This document shows, piece by piece, positions 32,834 through 42,900 of a DNA stretch of 57,757 nucleotides (the stretch's first letter is position 1; the number at the start of each line of letters is the position of its first letter). A program made the position numbers and the translations under genes. The stretch lies in assembly GCA_947455205.1 (NCBI GenBank), contig CANGNF010000033.1, forward strand, positions 1-57,757, read 5' to 3'. This DNA comes from Acetobacteraceae bacterium (lineage in GTDB: Bacteria; Pseudomonadota; Alphaproteobacteria; Acetobacterales; Acetobacteraceae). Below the pieces are notes generated by a model, which was not told the DNA's origin, did no database searches, and saw only the letters and a program-made list of their open reading frames with translations.

Positions 32834-34939
32834 TCAACCCTCAAGCTTTGACAGATCCGCGATCGAATCCATCGCGGCCCGAAGCCGGGCCAGCAGGGCC
32901 AGCCGATTGCGGCGGAACTGCGGTTCGTTCACCAGGACCTTGTCGAAGAAGGCGTCCAGCGGAGCGCGCAGCGTCGCCAGGGCGGCCATGGCTTCCGCGA
33001 AGTTTTCCGCCTGCAGCAGGCGGGCGGCTTCCGGCACGGCGTGGTCCAGCGCGGCCGAGAGCGCCTGCTCCTCCGGCAGGGTCAACGCGGCCGGGTCCAG
33101 TTCGGCACCGGTATAGCTGGCGGCGTCCTTCTTTTCCTCGATGCGGAGGATGTTGGCGGCGCGGCGATAGGCGGCCAGCAGGTTGGCGCCGTCCTCGGAC
33201 TCAACCAGGGCGCGGAGCGCGTCGGCGCGGGCGAGGAGACGGGTCAGGTCGTCATCCGGCGAGGTGCCGAGGATGGCGGCGACCACGTCGTGCCGGGCGC
33301 CCTCGGCGCGGAGCTGGACGCGGAGGCGGTCGAAGAGGAAGTCGAGAAGGCCAGCGGTGAAGTCCGCTTCGATCCCCCCTTCAACACCGCCGTCCGGATG
33401 ACGCCGAGTTGCAACTTCCTGGGCAACGGCGATGCCAAACGTCGCGCCTTTGAACTCCCTGAAGGCTTCCAGGATGCCCGCGGACAGCGAAACACGCAGG
33501 GCATTCTCGCGGATGATACGGATAACGCCGAGCGCTGCCCGGCGCAGGGCGAAGGGGTCACCGCTGCCGGTAGGGCGTTCATTGACGCCGAAAAACCCGA
33601 CCAACTGGTCCAGCTTGTCCGCCAGCGCCACGCTGATCGCCACGGGGTCGCTCGGCACCGCGTCGCCGGCGCCCAGGGGCCGGTAATGCTCGGCCACGGC
33701 CTCGGCCACCGCCGGGGCTTCGCCCTGGCCCAGCGCGTAGTAGCGGCCCATCACGCCCTGCAATTCCGGGAACTCGCCGACCATGCCGGTGGCCAGGTCG
33801 GCCTTGGCCAGGCCGGCGGCGCGCTCCGCCTGGGCGACATCGGCACCGACCAGCGGCGCGATCACGCCGGCCAGCCGCACCAGGCGCCGCACCCGCTCCC
33901 CCTGCGTGCCCAGCTTGGCGTGGAACACCACGGTCTCCAGCTTGGGCAGCCAGTCTTCCAGCTTCTGCTTGCGGTCCAGGTCCCAGAAGAAGCGCGCATC
34001 GCTCAACCGGGCGCGCAGCACGCGCTCATTGCCGGCGACCAGCGCGCGGCCGCCATCCGTCGCGGTGATGTTCGCCACCAGTGCAAACCGCGGCGCCGCC
34101 TTGCCGTCCTTGGTCCGCAGCGCGAAGTACTTCTGGTTGATCCGCATGGTCGTGCGCATCACTTCCGGCGGCAGGTCCATGAAGGCATCGTCGATGCTGC
34201 CCAGCAACGGCACCGGCCATTCCACCAAGCCGGAGACCTCGGCCAGCAGGCCGTCATCCGGCACCACCTCAAGCCCCTCGGCGGCGGCAAGGGCGGCGAT
34301 GCCGTCGCGGATCAGCGTCGCGCGCTCGGCGGCGTCCAGCACCACCTTCCGCTCCCGCAGGCCGGCGACGTAGTCGGCGAAGCCCGTCACGCGGAAGGCG
34401 CCGGGGGCGAGAACGCGATGGCCCTCGGTCTCGTCGCCGCTGGTGACGCCGTGTTCCACCGGGAAGCGCAGCACCTCGCCGCCCAGGATGCACACCACGC
34501 GCTGCAACGGCCGTACCCACAGGAAGGGCGAGGTGCCCCAGCGCATGGACTTGGGCCAAGGGAAACCACGCAGCACGGCGGGCAGCGCCTTGGCCAGCAG
34601 GTCGGCCGCTTCCAGCACCTCGCCGGGCTTCTTCAGCACCCAGAACTGGCCTTCCTGCACCAGCGCATCGCGCGAGGCGCCGTGCTTGCGCAGGAAGCCG
34701 TCCAGCGCCGCATCCGGCGCGCCGACACGGGGGCCGCGTTCCTCCTTCGGCGCCGTCTCGGCGCGGGCGGCCATCTCCCCCACCACCGCCAGGCGGCGCG
34801 GGCCGCTGTAGCCGCGCGGCGCCGCCGGCATCAGCGCGCCGAGTTCCTTGTGCAGCGCCTTGCACAGATCCTCCGCCGCACGCGCCTGCATGCGCGCCGG
34901 GATTTCCTCGGAGAAGAGTTCGATCAGCAATTCGGGCAT
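32834..34939 (-). CDS. glyS: glycyl-tRNA synthetase beta subunit
   Basis: Tetrameric (alpha2beta2) glycyl-tRNA synthetase subunit that recognises tRNA-Gly. The 701-residue product begins [18 protein letters not shown], the invariant N-terminus of the family, and contains RRLAVVGEMAARAE, FPWPKSMRWGTSPFLWVRP, MRTTMRINQKYFAL and the HD-like LVGADVAQAERAAGLAKADLATGMVGEFPELQG-type region. A DALR anticodon-binding C-terminus is also seen. Its ATG shares one base with the glyQ stop (TGATG), so the two subunits are coupled. Confidence 0.96.
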   Translation of the reverse strand: MPELLIELFSEEIPARMQARAAEDLCKALHKELGALMPAAPRGYSGPRRLAVVGEMAARAETAPKEERGPRVGAPDAALDGFLRKHGASRDALVQEGQFWVLKKPGEVLEAADLLAKALPAVLRGFPWPKSMRWGTSPFLWVRPLQRVVCILGGEVLRFPVEHGVTSGDETEGHRVLAPGAFRVTGFADYVAGLRERKVVLDAAERATLIRDGIAALAAAEGLEVVPDDGLLAEVSGLVEWPVPLLGSIDDAFMDLPPEVMRTTMRINQKYFALRTKDGKAAPRFALVANITATDGGRALVAGNERVLRARLSDARFFWDLDRKQKLEDWLPKLETVVFHAKLGTQGERVRRLVRLAGVIAPLVGADVAQAERAAGLAKADLATGMVGEFPELQGVMGRYYALGQGEAPAVAEAVAEHYRPLGAGDAVPSDPVAISVALADKLDQLVGFFGVNERPTGSGDPFALRRAALGVIRIIRENALRVSLSAGILEAFREFKGATFGIAVAQEVATRRHPDGGVEGGIEADFTAGLLDFLFDRLRVQLRAEGARHDVVAAILGTSPDDDLTRLLARADALRALVESEDGANLLAAYRRAANILRIEEKKDAASYTGAELDPAALTLPEEQALSAALDHAVPEAARLLQAENFAEAMAALATLRAPLDAFFDKVLVNEPQFRRNRLALLARLRAAMDSIADLSKLEG

Positions 34940-35811
34940 CAGGCGACGCTCCCCGCCAGCCAGGCCTCGCAACAGCCCTTGGCCAGGTTGCGGACGCGGC
35001 CGATGTAGCTCGCGCGTTCGGTCACGCTGATGGCGCCGCGGGCGTCCAGCAGGTTGAAGCGGTGGCTGGCCTTGATGCACTGGTCATAGGCCGGCAGCGC
35101 CAGGCCGTGCTTCAGCAGCGCCTCGCACTCCTCCTCGGCGTCACGGAAGTGGCGAAACAGCTTCTCGGTGTCGGCGTGCTCGAAGTTGTGCGCGCTGTAC
35201 TCGACCTCGGCGCGCCTGAAGACCTCGCCGTAGGAAACGCCCTGGCCGTTGAAGTCCAGGTCGTACACGTTCTCCACGCCCTGCACGTACATCGCCAGGC
35301 GTTCCAGGCCGTAGGTCAGCTCGCAGCTCGGCACATCGCAGGGGATGCCGCCGACCTGCTGGAAATAGGTGAACTGCGTCACCTCCATGCCGTCGCACCA
35401 GACTTCCCAGCCCAGGCCCCAGGCGCCCAGCGTCGGGCTTTCCCAGTCATCCTCCACGAAGCGCACGTCGTGCAGCGCCGGGTCGATGCCGATGGCGCGG
35501 TAGCTGCCCAGCAGCAGCGCCTGCGGGTCCGGCGGGCTCGGCTTCATGATGACCTGGTACTGGTAGTAGTGCTGCAGGCGGTTGGGGTTCTCGCCGTAGC
35601 GGCCATCCGCCGGGCGGCGGCTGGGCTGCACATAGGCGGCCTTCCAGGGCTTCGGCCCCAGGGCGCGCAGCGTGGTGGCGGGGTGGAAGGTGCCGGCGCC
35701 GACCTCCATGTCGTAGGGCTGCAGGATCAGGCAGCCCTGCGCCGCCCAATAGGCGTGCAGGCGGAGAATCAGCTCCTGGAAGCTGGGCGGCTTTTGGCTG
35801 GCGTCTGGCAT
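34939..35811 (-). CDS. glyQ: glycyl-tRNA synthetase alpha subunit
   Basis: Catalytic class II subunit that forms glycyl-adenylate. The 290-residue product contains [60 protein letters not shown] and [16 protein letters not shown], then [20 protein letters not shown] and [18 protein letters not shown], the diagnostic GlyQ blocks. It starts at ATG 35811 and is the first gene of the glyQS unit. I saw no T-box-like leader in the 51 bases before it. Confidence 0.97.
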   Translation of the reverse strand: MPDASQKPPSFQELILRLHAYWAAQGCLILQPYDMEVGAGTFHPATTLRALGPKPWKAAYVQPSRRPADGRYGENPNRLQHYYQYQVIMKPSPPDPQALLLGSYRAIGIDPALHDVRFVEDDWESPTLGAWGLGWEVWCDGMEVTQFTYFQQVGGIPCDVPSCELTYGLERLAMYVQGVENVYDLDFNGQGVSYGEVFRRAEVEYSAHNFEHADTEKLFRHFRDAEEECEALLKHGLALPAYDQCIKASHRFNLLDARGAISVTERASYIGRVRNLAKGCCEAWLAGSVA

Positions 35812-35862
35812 TTCAGTGATTTCTAAGCTGCGTTGCGGCGCAACATACGGGCGGGGGTGGCT

Positions 35863-36984
35863 TTACAGCAAGCCGCCCACCATCCGCCCGCCGGTCAAGG
35901 GCGCGGCAACCCCCGTGGTGCCCGGGAAGGTCAGCGGCAGGCGGCGGGCCACGCGGGCGGCCAGCACGCCGAAGGCCTGGGCCTCCAGCGCGTCGCCGTG
36001 CCAGCCCACCACCTCCACCGGGCGCACCGGGCATTCCAGCGCGCCGGACAGTGCCTTCATCAGCGCCGGGTTGCGCCGGCCGCCGCCGCCCACCAGCCAC
36101 AGCCCCGCGGGTTCCGGGAAGTGCCGGGCGCCGGCGGCGACGCAGACGGCGCTGAAGGCGACCAGCGTGGCGGCGCCATCCTCCGGCGAAAGTTCGGCCA
36201 GGCCGGCGTCCTTCAGGGCGCGGTCGAAGTCCAGCCGGTCCAGGGATTTCGGCGGTGGCAGCGCCAGATAGGGGTGGCCCATCAGGCGGGACAGCACCGC
36301 GCCATCGGCCTGGCCGGCCAGCGCCAGGCGGCCATCGGCGTCGTAGTCGCGGCCGGTGCGGCGCTTCGCCCAGTCGTCCAGCGGGCCGTTGGCCGGGCCG
36401 GTGTCGAAGGCCAGCAGCGTGTTGTCGGCGCCGATCCAGGTCACGTTCGCCACGCCACCGAGGTTCAGCACCGCCAGCGGCTTGGGCAGCCCGGCGGCCA
36501 GCGCGGCGTGCACCACCGGCACCAGCGGCGCCCCCTGCCCGCCGGCGGCAACGTCCGCGCTGCGGAAGTCATGGGCCACGGAAAGCCCGGTGCGGCGGGC
36601 CAGCAGCGCGGCGTCCCCCACCTGCCAGGTGCGGGGCGGGCGGTTGACGCCCGGGCGCAGCGGCTGATGCAGGATGGTCTGGCCGTGGAAGCCCAGCAGG
36701 TCCACCTCCTCCCGCAGGGTGCGGCGGACCTGGTCGCGCAGGCGCTGCACCGCCTGGACATGCACCTCCGTCAGGCGTGCCACGCAGTCCAGCAGGAAGG
36801 GGTCGTACTCCCCGGTCACCGCGGCCACGTCCAGCAGCCGGCGCAGGTCGGCGCGCAGCCGGGGGTCGTAGGGCAGCGTCAACGAAGGCCCGAGCCGGCC
36901 GATCCGCTCGCCATCCGTCTCCACCCAGGCGGCGTCCACGCCATCAAGGCTGGTGCCGCTCATCAGGCCGATGGTTCTCAGCAA
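35863..36984 (-). CDS. anmK: anhydro-N-acetylmuramic acid kinase
   Basis: Peptidoglycan recycling enzyme that opens the 1,6-anhydro ring of anhMurNAc and phosphorylates it to MurNAc-6-phosphate. The 373 residues begin [20 protein letters not shown], followed by [46 protein letters not shown] and [13 protein letters not shown], the ASKHA-type motifs of AnmK. The start codon appears to be TTG at 36984, supported by GGAGG five bases upstream; the next ATG (36963) would remove conserved residues. It is divergent from tyrS with only 26 bases between, a frequent pairing in Alphaproteobacteria. Confidence 0.95.
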   Translation of the reverse strand: MLRTIGLMSGTSLDGVDAAWVETDGERIGRLGPSLTLPYDPRLRADLRRLLDVAAVTGEYDPFLLDCVARLTEVHVQAVQRLRDQVRRTLREEVDLLGFHGQTILHQPLRPGVNRPPRTWQVGDAALLARRTGLSVAHDFRSADVAAGGQGAPLVPVVHAALAAGLPKPLAVLNLGGVANVTWIGADNTLLAFDTGPANGPLDDWAKRRTGRDYDADGRLALAGQADGAVLSRLMGHPYLALPPPKSLDRLDFDRALKDAGLAELSPEDGAATLVAFSAVCVAAGARHFPEPAGLWLVGGGGRRNPALMKALSGALECPVRPVEVVGWHGDALEAQAFGVLAARVARRLPLTFPGTTGVAAPLTGGRMVGGLL

Positions 36985-37010
36985 GGGCGCCTCCGTGCTA
37001 CGGGGCGCCC

Positions 37011-38246
37011 ATGAGCAGCCCGAACAGCGACTTCATCCGTATCGCGCAGGAGCGCGGCTACGTCCACCAGATCACCGACGTGGCGGCGCTGGACGCGCGC
37101 ATGGCCGCGGGACCGGTCTCGGGCTATATCGGCTTCGACTGCACGGCGGACAGCCTGCATGTCGGCAGCCTGATGCAGATCATGCTGCTGCGGCTGATGC
37201 AGCGCTGCGGCCAGCGCCCGGTGGTGCTGATGGGCGGCGGCACCACCAAGGTGGGCGACCCCTCCTTCCGTGACGAAGCCCGGCCGCTGCTGGACGATGC
37301 CGCGATCGAGCGCAACAAGGCGGGCATCCGGAAGGTGTTCGACAGGTTCCTGAGCTTCGGCGAGGGACCGACGGACGCGATCATGCTCGACAACGCCGAG
37401 TGGCTGGACGAGCTGCGCTACGTGCCCTTCCTGCGCGATGTCGGCCGGCATTTCAGCGTCAACCGCATGCTGACCATGGACAGCGTGAAGACCAGGCTGG
37501 ACCGCGAGCAGAACCTGAGCTTCCTCGAGTTCAACTACATGCTGCTGCAGTCCTACGACTTCGCCGCCATGCGCCGCGCCCACAACGTGACCCTGCAGAT
37601 GGGCGGCAGCGACCAGTGGGGCAACATCATCATGGGGGTGGAGTTGTGCCGCCGGATGGATGGCGCCGAGGCCTTCGGCCTGACCACGCCGCTGCTGACC
37701 ACGGCCTCCGGCGCCAAGATGGGCAAGACCGCCGCCGGCGCGGTGTGGCTGAATGCCGAGCGGCTTTCGCCCTATGACTACTGGCAGTTCTGGCGCAACA
37801 CCGAGGACGCGGATGTGCAGCGCTTCCTGGCGCTGTTCACCGAGTTGCCGATGGACGAGGTGCGGCGCCTGGGTGCGCTGGACGGCGCCGGGATCAACGA
37901 GGCGAAGAAGGTGCTGGCGACCGAGGCCTGCGCCCTGCTGCATGGCCGCGACGCCGCCGAGCAGGCCGCCGAGACGGCGCGCCGCGCCTTCGAGGAAGGC
38001 GCCGCCGCCGAGACGCTGCCGAGCATCACCCACGCCCTGCCGGCGTCCCTGGCGGACCTGCTGGTGGCGGCCAAGCTGTGCGCCAGCAAAGGCGAGGCGC
38101 GCCGACTGGTGGCGCAGAACGGCGTGCGGCTGAACGATGCGGCGGCGACCGACGCCAATGCCAGCGTCACCGAGGCCGACCTGCGCGACGGCGCCGCCAA
38201 GCTGAGCCTGGGCCGCAAGCGGCACGTGCTGGTGCGGCTGGGGTAG
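37011..38246 (+). CDS. tyrS: tyrosyl-tRNA synthetase
   Basis: Class I synthetase, homodimeric. The 411-residue product has the HIGH-like H50-V-G-S53 motif in [20 protein letters not shown] before it, the tyrosine-binding [11 protein letters not shown], and the KMSKS-like K236-M-G-K-T240 in [12 protein letters not shown]-terminal S4 RNA-binding domain follows ([30 protein letters not shown]). The length and the KMGKT version fit the alphaproteobacterial TyrRS. A strong terminator follows the gene. Confidence 0.97.
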   Translation: MSSPNSDFIRIAQERGYVHQITDVAALDARMAAGPVSGYIGFDCTADSLHVGSLMQIMLLRLMQRCGQRPVVLMGGGTTKVGDPSFRDEARPLLDDAAIERNKAGIRKVFDRFLSFGEGPTDAIMLDNAEWLDELRYVPFLRDVGRHFSVNRMLTMDSVKTRLDREQNLSFLEFNYMLLQSYDFAAMRRAHNVTLQMGGSDQWGNIIMGVELCRRMDGAEAFGLTTPLLTTASGAKMGKTAAGAVWLNAERLSPYDYWQFWRNTEDADVQRFLALFTELPMDEVRRLGALDGAGINEAKKVLATEACALLHGRDAAEQAAETARRAFEEGAAAETLPSITHALPASLADLLVAAKLCASKGEARRLVAQNGVRLNDAAATDANASVTEADLRDGAAKLSLGRKRHVLVRLG

Positions 38247-38256
38247 CCGCCGCGCG

Positions 38257-38301
38257 CCGTGGCGGCGGGGTTCGGCCGGCCGCCACGGATGAGCTGTTTT
38301 T
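38257..38301 (+). terminator. intrinsic terminator of tyrS
   Basis: A perfect 10-base stem, CCGTGGCGGC (38257-38266) with GCCGCCACGG (38279-38288), is followed by ATGAGCTG and a TTTTT run. It begins 10 bases after the tyrS stop. Good Rho-independent terminator. Confidence 0.82.
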
Positions 38302-38416
38302 ATCAGTCTGTCTCAAAAGTTAAAAATTCTCTCTGGTCATGAACAACCTCCGGTAGCAAACAGGCCCCATCGTTGCGCGGCGCTGCCGCCGCCCCTGCCC
38401 TGCCCGGACCACGCCG
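38302..38416 (+). promoter_or_regulatory. AT-rich leader ahead of the PAP2 phosphatase
   Basis: A stretch around 38296-38345 is clearly more AT-rich than anything near it (GTCTCAAAAGTTAAAAATTC and neighbours). It probably carries the promoter of the next gene. A five-codon frame (MNNLR) at 38339-38356 is too short to interpret. No inverted ends of a mobile element were seen. Confidence 0.4.
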
Positions 38417-39112
38417 ATGCTGCTCGCCCGCCTGGATGCCGCCGTTGCGGTGGCGCTGAACCACTGGGGCGCCGGCGCCAGCACCGCCGGGCCGCTGCTG
38501 GCCTGGCTGGTCGGGGCCGATCTCGTGAAGACCCTGCCCTTCCTGCTGCTGCTGGTCGCCGCCTGGCATTGGGCGCCGCTGCCGCGCTACCGGCTGGTGG
38601 TGGTGCAGGGCGTGCTGGGCGCCCTGCTGGCCATGGTGCTGGGGCGGCTGCTGCCGTTGGTGCTGCCGTATCGCGCCCGGCCGCTGCGCGACGCGGAACT
38701 GGGCCTGCTGTTGCCGCCGGGGGTGGCCCCTGCCGCGCTGGATGGCTGGACCTCCTTCCCCAGCGACCATGGGCTGCTGTGCGGCGCCCTGGTCGGCGCG
38801 GTCTTCGCGCTGCATCGGCGGCTGGGCTGGCTGGCGCTGGGCTTCGCCGCCGTGGTGGTGTGGCTGCCGCGACTGGTGCTGGGCTACCACTACGCCACGG
38901 ATATCGTCGCGGGCGCGCTGCTGGGCCTGGGTTGCGCCTGGCTGGCGCAGCGGCCGGCGGCGCGGGCCCGCGCCGGGCAGCCGCTGCTGGCGCTGGCGGC
39001 ACGGCGGCCGGCGGGCTTCCATGCCCTGGCCTTCCTGCTGCTGGTGCAGTTGGCGCAGCTGTTCGGCCCGCTGCGTACCGGGCTGGGCCTGGCCTGGATG
39101 GCGCTGCGCTGA
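38417..39112 (+). CDS. PAP2-family membrane phosphatase
   Basis: Polytopic membrane phosphatase; relatives dephosphorylate undecaprenyl pyrophosphate, phosphatidic acid or lipid A. The 231 residues have about six hydrophobic spans and the three-part active site: a reduced first motif YRARP at 85-89, S113-F-P-S-D-H118, and R152-x5-H158 in RLVLGYHYATDIVAG. The last motif's histidine and aspartate are intact, so it should be active. Which lipid phosphate is used is unknown; an envelope lipid carrier role is plausible given its context. Confidence 0.9.
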   Translation: MLLARLDAAVAVALNHWGAGASTAGPLLAWLVGADLVKTLPFLLLLVAAWHWAPLPRYRLVVVQGVLGALLAMVLGRLLPLVLPYRARPLRDAELGLLLPPGVAPAALDGWTSFPSDHGLLCGALVGAVFALHRRLGWLALGFAAVVVWLPRLVLGYHYATDIVAGALLGLGCAWLAQRPAARARAGQPLLALAARRPAGFHALAFLLLVQLAQLFGPLRTGLGLAWMALR

Positions 39113-39122
39113 AGCCCCGCCC

Positions 39123-39135
39123 GGGGCGCTACCCC
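39123..39135. terminator. second copy of the GGGG-CGCTA-CCCC stem
   Basis: The same 13-mer as at 29577-29589, again spanning the TAG of a leftward gene that converges with a rightward one. An overlapping GCCCCG/CGGGGC pairing at 39114-39127 could extend it. No T-run. Confidence 0.25.
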
Positions 39136-39914
39136 GCCACCTGGCCGCGAATGGCATTGGCCCGCGCGGTCCAGCCCACGCCGCCGCCCGGCAGCGCCGC
39201 CAGCCGCGCCCGCACCCCGGCCTTGAACCCCGCCAGCTTGTCGGCCGGGAACTTCGCCAGGGTGGACTTCACGCTGCCGCTGTTGGTGCTGCTGTCCCAG
39301 TATTCCTCGAAGTCGGCGTAGCGGCGCTCCACCTCGATCACCCGCGTCGCCACCTCGCGCAGGCCAGCGCCTTCCCACAGCGCGCGCAGCGCCGGCAGGC
39401 GGCTGGCCTCGGCACTCGGCGGCAGCGCCGGCGTGTAGCCATGCGCGCGCAGCTCCGCCAGCACCGGCTCGAACGGAAAGCCGCCCTCCAGGATGTCCCA
39501 GACATAGGCCGAGACCAGCCCGCCCGGCTTCACCACGCGCACCATCTCGGCCACGCCGCGCACCGGGTCGGGCACGAAGAAGATCACCAGCGCCATGGTC
39601 GCGGCGCCGAAGGCGGCGTCGGCATAGGGCAGCGCCTGGGCGTCGCCGACCTGGAACACCGCGCCCGCCGTGCCCGGCCGCGCCGCGGCATAGGCGATCT
39701 GCGCGACCGAGGGGTCGATGCCCTGCACCGCCGCCGGGGCGCAGCGCTGCACCAGCACCTCGGTGAAGGCGCCGTTGCCGCAGCCGATGTCCACCCAGGC
39801 CAGCCCCGGCGCCGGCGCCAGCCAGTCCAGGAACATCCCGCCGCAGACGCGGCTCCAGCCGCCCATGCCGCGCTCATACGCCGCGCCGTCGTCGAAGCTG
39901 ATCTTGCCGCTCAT
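39129..39914 (-). CDS. class I SAM-dependent methyltransferase
   Basis: 261 residues starting MSGKISFDDGAAYERGMGGWSR. The SAM-binding motif I is WVDIGCGNGAFTEVL at about 38-52, motif II is QGIDPSVAQIAYA, and motif III is GDAQALPYADAAFGAATM. The C-terminal part (VIEVERRYADFEEYWDSS) resembles UbiE/Methyltransf_11-type small-molecule enzymes with unknown substrate. The ATG at 39914 sits one base after the stop of the AsmA-like gene, suggesting co-transcription. Confidence 0.9.
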   Translation of the reverse strand: MSGKISFDDGAAYERGMGGWSRVCGGMFLDWLAPAPGLAWVDIGCGNGAFTEVLVQRCAPAAVQGIDPSVAQIAYAAARPGTAGAVFQVGDAQALPYADAAFGAATMALVIFFVPDPVRGVAEMVRVVKPGGLVSAYVWDILEGGFPFEPVLAELRAHGYTPALPPSAEASRLPALRALWEGAGLREVATRVIEVERRYADFEEYWDSSTNSGSVKSTLAKFPADKLAGFKAGVRARLAALPGGGVGWTARANAIRGQVAG

Positions 39915-39915
39915 C

Positions 39916-42900
39916 TCATCGCCTTCCACCCACCGGGCCTTCCACAATGCCGAACAGCCCGCGCAGGAAGCCCGGCGTCAGCGCCGCCAGCGGGTTCATC
40001 GTCACCTGCGCCTGGTCCACCGGCCCCTGCACCCGCCAGGTGGCGGCGAAGACCCCGCCGCCGGGCTCGGGGCTGAAGATGCGGCCCAGCAGCGGGATAT
40101 TGCCCAGCAGCGCGTTGAACACATAGGCCGGCACGATGGTGCCCTCCAGCTCCAGCACGCTTGGCTGGCCGGGCCGCTCGCGCAGCACCCGGCCCTTCAT
40201 CGTCAGGCCCAGGCTGGCCGAGAAGGCGCGGGCGTCGGTCAGCTCAAGCGCCTCCGGCGTCAGCCGGAACGGCACCACGGCACGGGCGAAGTTCAGCCCC
40301 GGCCCGCTCAGCACGTCCACCAGCCCGTACAGCGTCATGCCCTGCAATATCTTGCCGACCGAGGGCGCGTCGCGCACCACGAAGCCGTCCAGTTCCGCGG
40401 TGCCGACCAGCGGCGCGCCGGGGCGCAACTCCTCATACACCGCATTGACCGCGAGCCGGCCGCCCTGCACCGGCTGCACCAGGTCCAGCGCGCGCAGCAG
40501 CGCGCCGCCATCGGCCGCCTGCAGCCGCAACACGCGCTGCTCGCCGCGCGGCTGCAGCGTGGCCTCGAAGCCCGCATTGGGGCCGGTGGCGCCGGTGACG
40601 CGGGCTTCCCGCAGCAGGCCCTGGGCGTCGCTGCGGGCCCGCGCCGCCACGTTGGCCAGGTCCCGCCCCACGCCCATGGTCACGCGCTCGAACCGCAGGT
40701 CCAGCGCCAGGGGCGGGCTGGCGCCCTCGGGCTCGGCCACCGGTTCCGCCCGGCCCGGCCCGGCGGCGCCGCCGGCGACATGCCCGGTGGTGCCGAACAT
40801 CGGCCGCAGGTCCAGCAGCGGGCCGCGCAGCGCCACCGCCCAGGGGCCGCCCGGTTGCGCCGGGGGCCGGATGTCGCCGGAAAGCCGCGAGCCGCCGAAG
40901 ATGGTGTCGACCAGCTCCACCCGTTCCAGCCGGGCTTCGCGGCCGAAGCCGATGCGGCCGCGCATGGCCAGTTCCAGCGCATCGATCTTGAAGCTGTCCA
41001 CCGCGCGCAGCTGGTTGCCGTCCAGCCGCAGCACCACCTCCGCGCTGCCGGGCGTACCCACCGGCTTGGACCAGCCGATCGGCGCCACCGCCAGCACCGC
41101 CTGGCGCAGGTCGGCGGCGATGTTGACGCTGCCCTGGCCACCGCGCCGGCGTTCATACCGCACCTCCAGCCCCAGCGGGCCGGTCAGCAGGCGGCCGGGG
41201 TCCAGCCCCCATTGCGTCAGCTCGGTGGCGTCGGCCCGCGCGGTCACGTTGGCGCGCTCGATCACCTGGGTGGCCGGGCCGTTGCGGAAGTCCATGTCCA
41301 GCGAGAGCCGCACCGGCGTGCCTTCCAACCGGGCCTCGCCGCTCAGCTTCAGCGTCTCGGTGTCCACCGCCAGGTCCAGCGTGCCGCGGTCCAGGTCCTT
41401 GTCCAGCACCACGTCCTGCAGCCGGCCATCGGTGATGCGGCCGGCGGCGCGCAGCCGCAGCTGGTCCAGCGGCATGTCGTTCAGCAGCGGAATCGCCACC
41501 GTCAGCCGCGCCTCGGCCTGGCCGCCGCGCACGTTGAGTTCCAGCGGCCGCTTCTCGAACAGCTTGAGCCGCGGGTGGCGCAGCACCGTCACCACCTCGG
41601 TCACCGGGCCGGAGACCTGGCTGACCAGCTCCATGTAACCCGGCCAGGTATCCAGCCCGTGGAACCGCGCCGTGGCGTCCCGCGCCAGCAGCCCGCCCGG
41701 CCGGCCATCCGGCCCCGCCTGCCGGCCGCCCTGGGCGCGGATGGTGATCTCGGTCAGGCCGAAGCTGGCGGTGCCGGAGATACCCACGATGGGCGGCACC
41801 GGGCGCAGCCAGTGCACCGTCACGTCGCTGGCCTCGGCGGTGCCGGAAAGCGCGGTCGGCTCGACATCGTCCAGCGTCGCCGGCACCCGGGCCTCCACCG
41901 TCCAGCGGCCGTTGCGCGCCTGGCCGGCGGTGACGTTCTCGGTCAGCCAGATGCGCGGCTTGGGCGCCACGCCCAGCGGCCAGCGGCGCGGCAGGTCGGC
42001 CATGTCCAGCTGGTCCAGGCTGGCGTGCGCCAGCACGCGCCAGCCGGTGCCGTCGCGGGTGGCCACGGCATCGGCGGCCATGTTGGTCGGCTCACCGGTC
42101 GCGCCGCCCTCGCGCGGCAGGCCAGGCAGGCGAATCGCCAGCCGCTCCAGCCGCACCAGCTCGGGCGTCGCCGTCGCCGCCAGGTCCAGCGTCTCCACCG
42201 GAATCGCCTCGCCCGGCTCCAGCTGCACCACCGGGCGGTCCAGCCCCAGCCGAGCCTCCACCTGGCGCCAGTCCACCGCGTCGAGGCTCTCCGGCAGGCG
42301 CAGCGAGAGGGTCACCGCCGCCTGCCGCAGCTGGCCGCCCAGCAGGCGGGACAGTACCTCCTGCCGCACATCCGGCGCGGCCCAGCCCGGCCAGGCCTGG
42401 CGCAGCGCCGCCACCGGCATGGCCGCCAGGCTGGCCTGCACCGTCGCGTCCCACTGGCCCGCCGCCAGCCGCGCCTGGCCGGTGGCCAGCAGTTCCGGCC
42501 CGGGGCGGTTGGCCTCGCCGGGCAGCCGCAGCCGGGCCTCGCGCAGGTCCAGCCGCCGGCCGTCGCCAACCGCGGTCACCTCCAGCCCGGCGAAGGCCAG
42601 GCGGCGGCCCTGGCCCAGGTCCAGCGTGCCGGCCCCGGCGGCCAGCCGGGCGCGCAGGCCGTGCGGCACGCCATCGGCATCCACGTCCACGAACAGGCCC
42701 AGGCTGACCGGCGCATCCAGCACCGAAAGCGGCGCCAGCTGCGGCAGCGCACGGGCCAGGTCGCGCGGCGAGAGCGCCGGCAGGGTCAGCCCGGCGGTCA
42801 CCCGCATGGGGTTGCCCAGCGCCTGGCCGGAAAGCCGCACCGGCAGGTCCATCTCCCCCAGGCGCAGCGTGGCGGCGCCGTCCAGCACCAGGCCGCCGCC

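Noticed and set aside
30188..32851. Open frame of nearly 890 codons antisense to ppdK
   Set aside because: His/Asp/Val/Leu-rich shadow of a well-conserved gene with intact catalytic motifs; long antisense frames are common at this GC content.
38296..38345. Insertion-sequence remnant in the AT-rich patch
   Set aside because: No terminal inverted repeats, target duplication or transposase fragment could be found.
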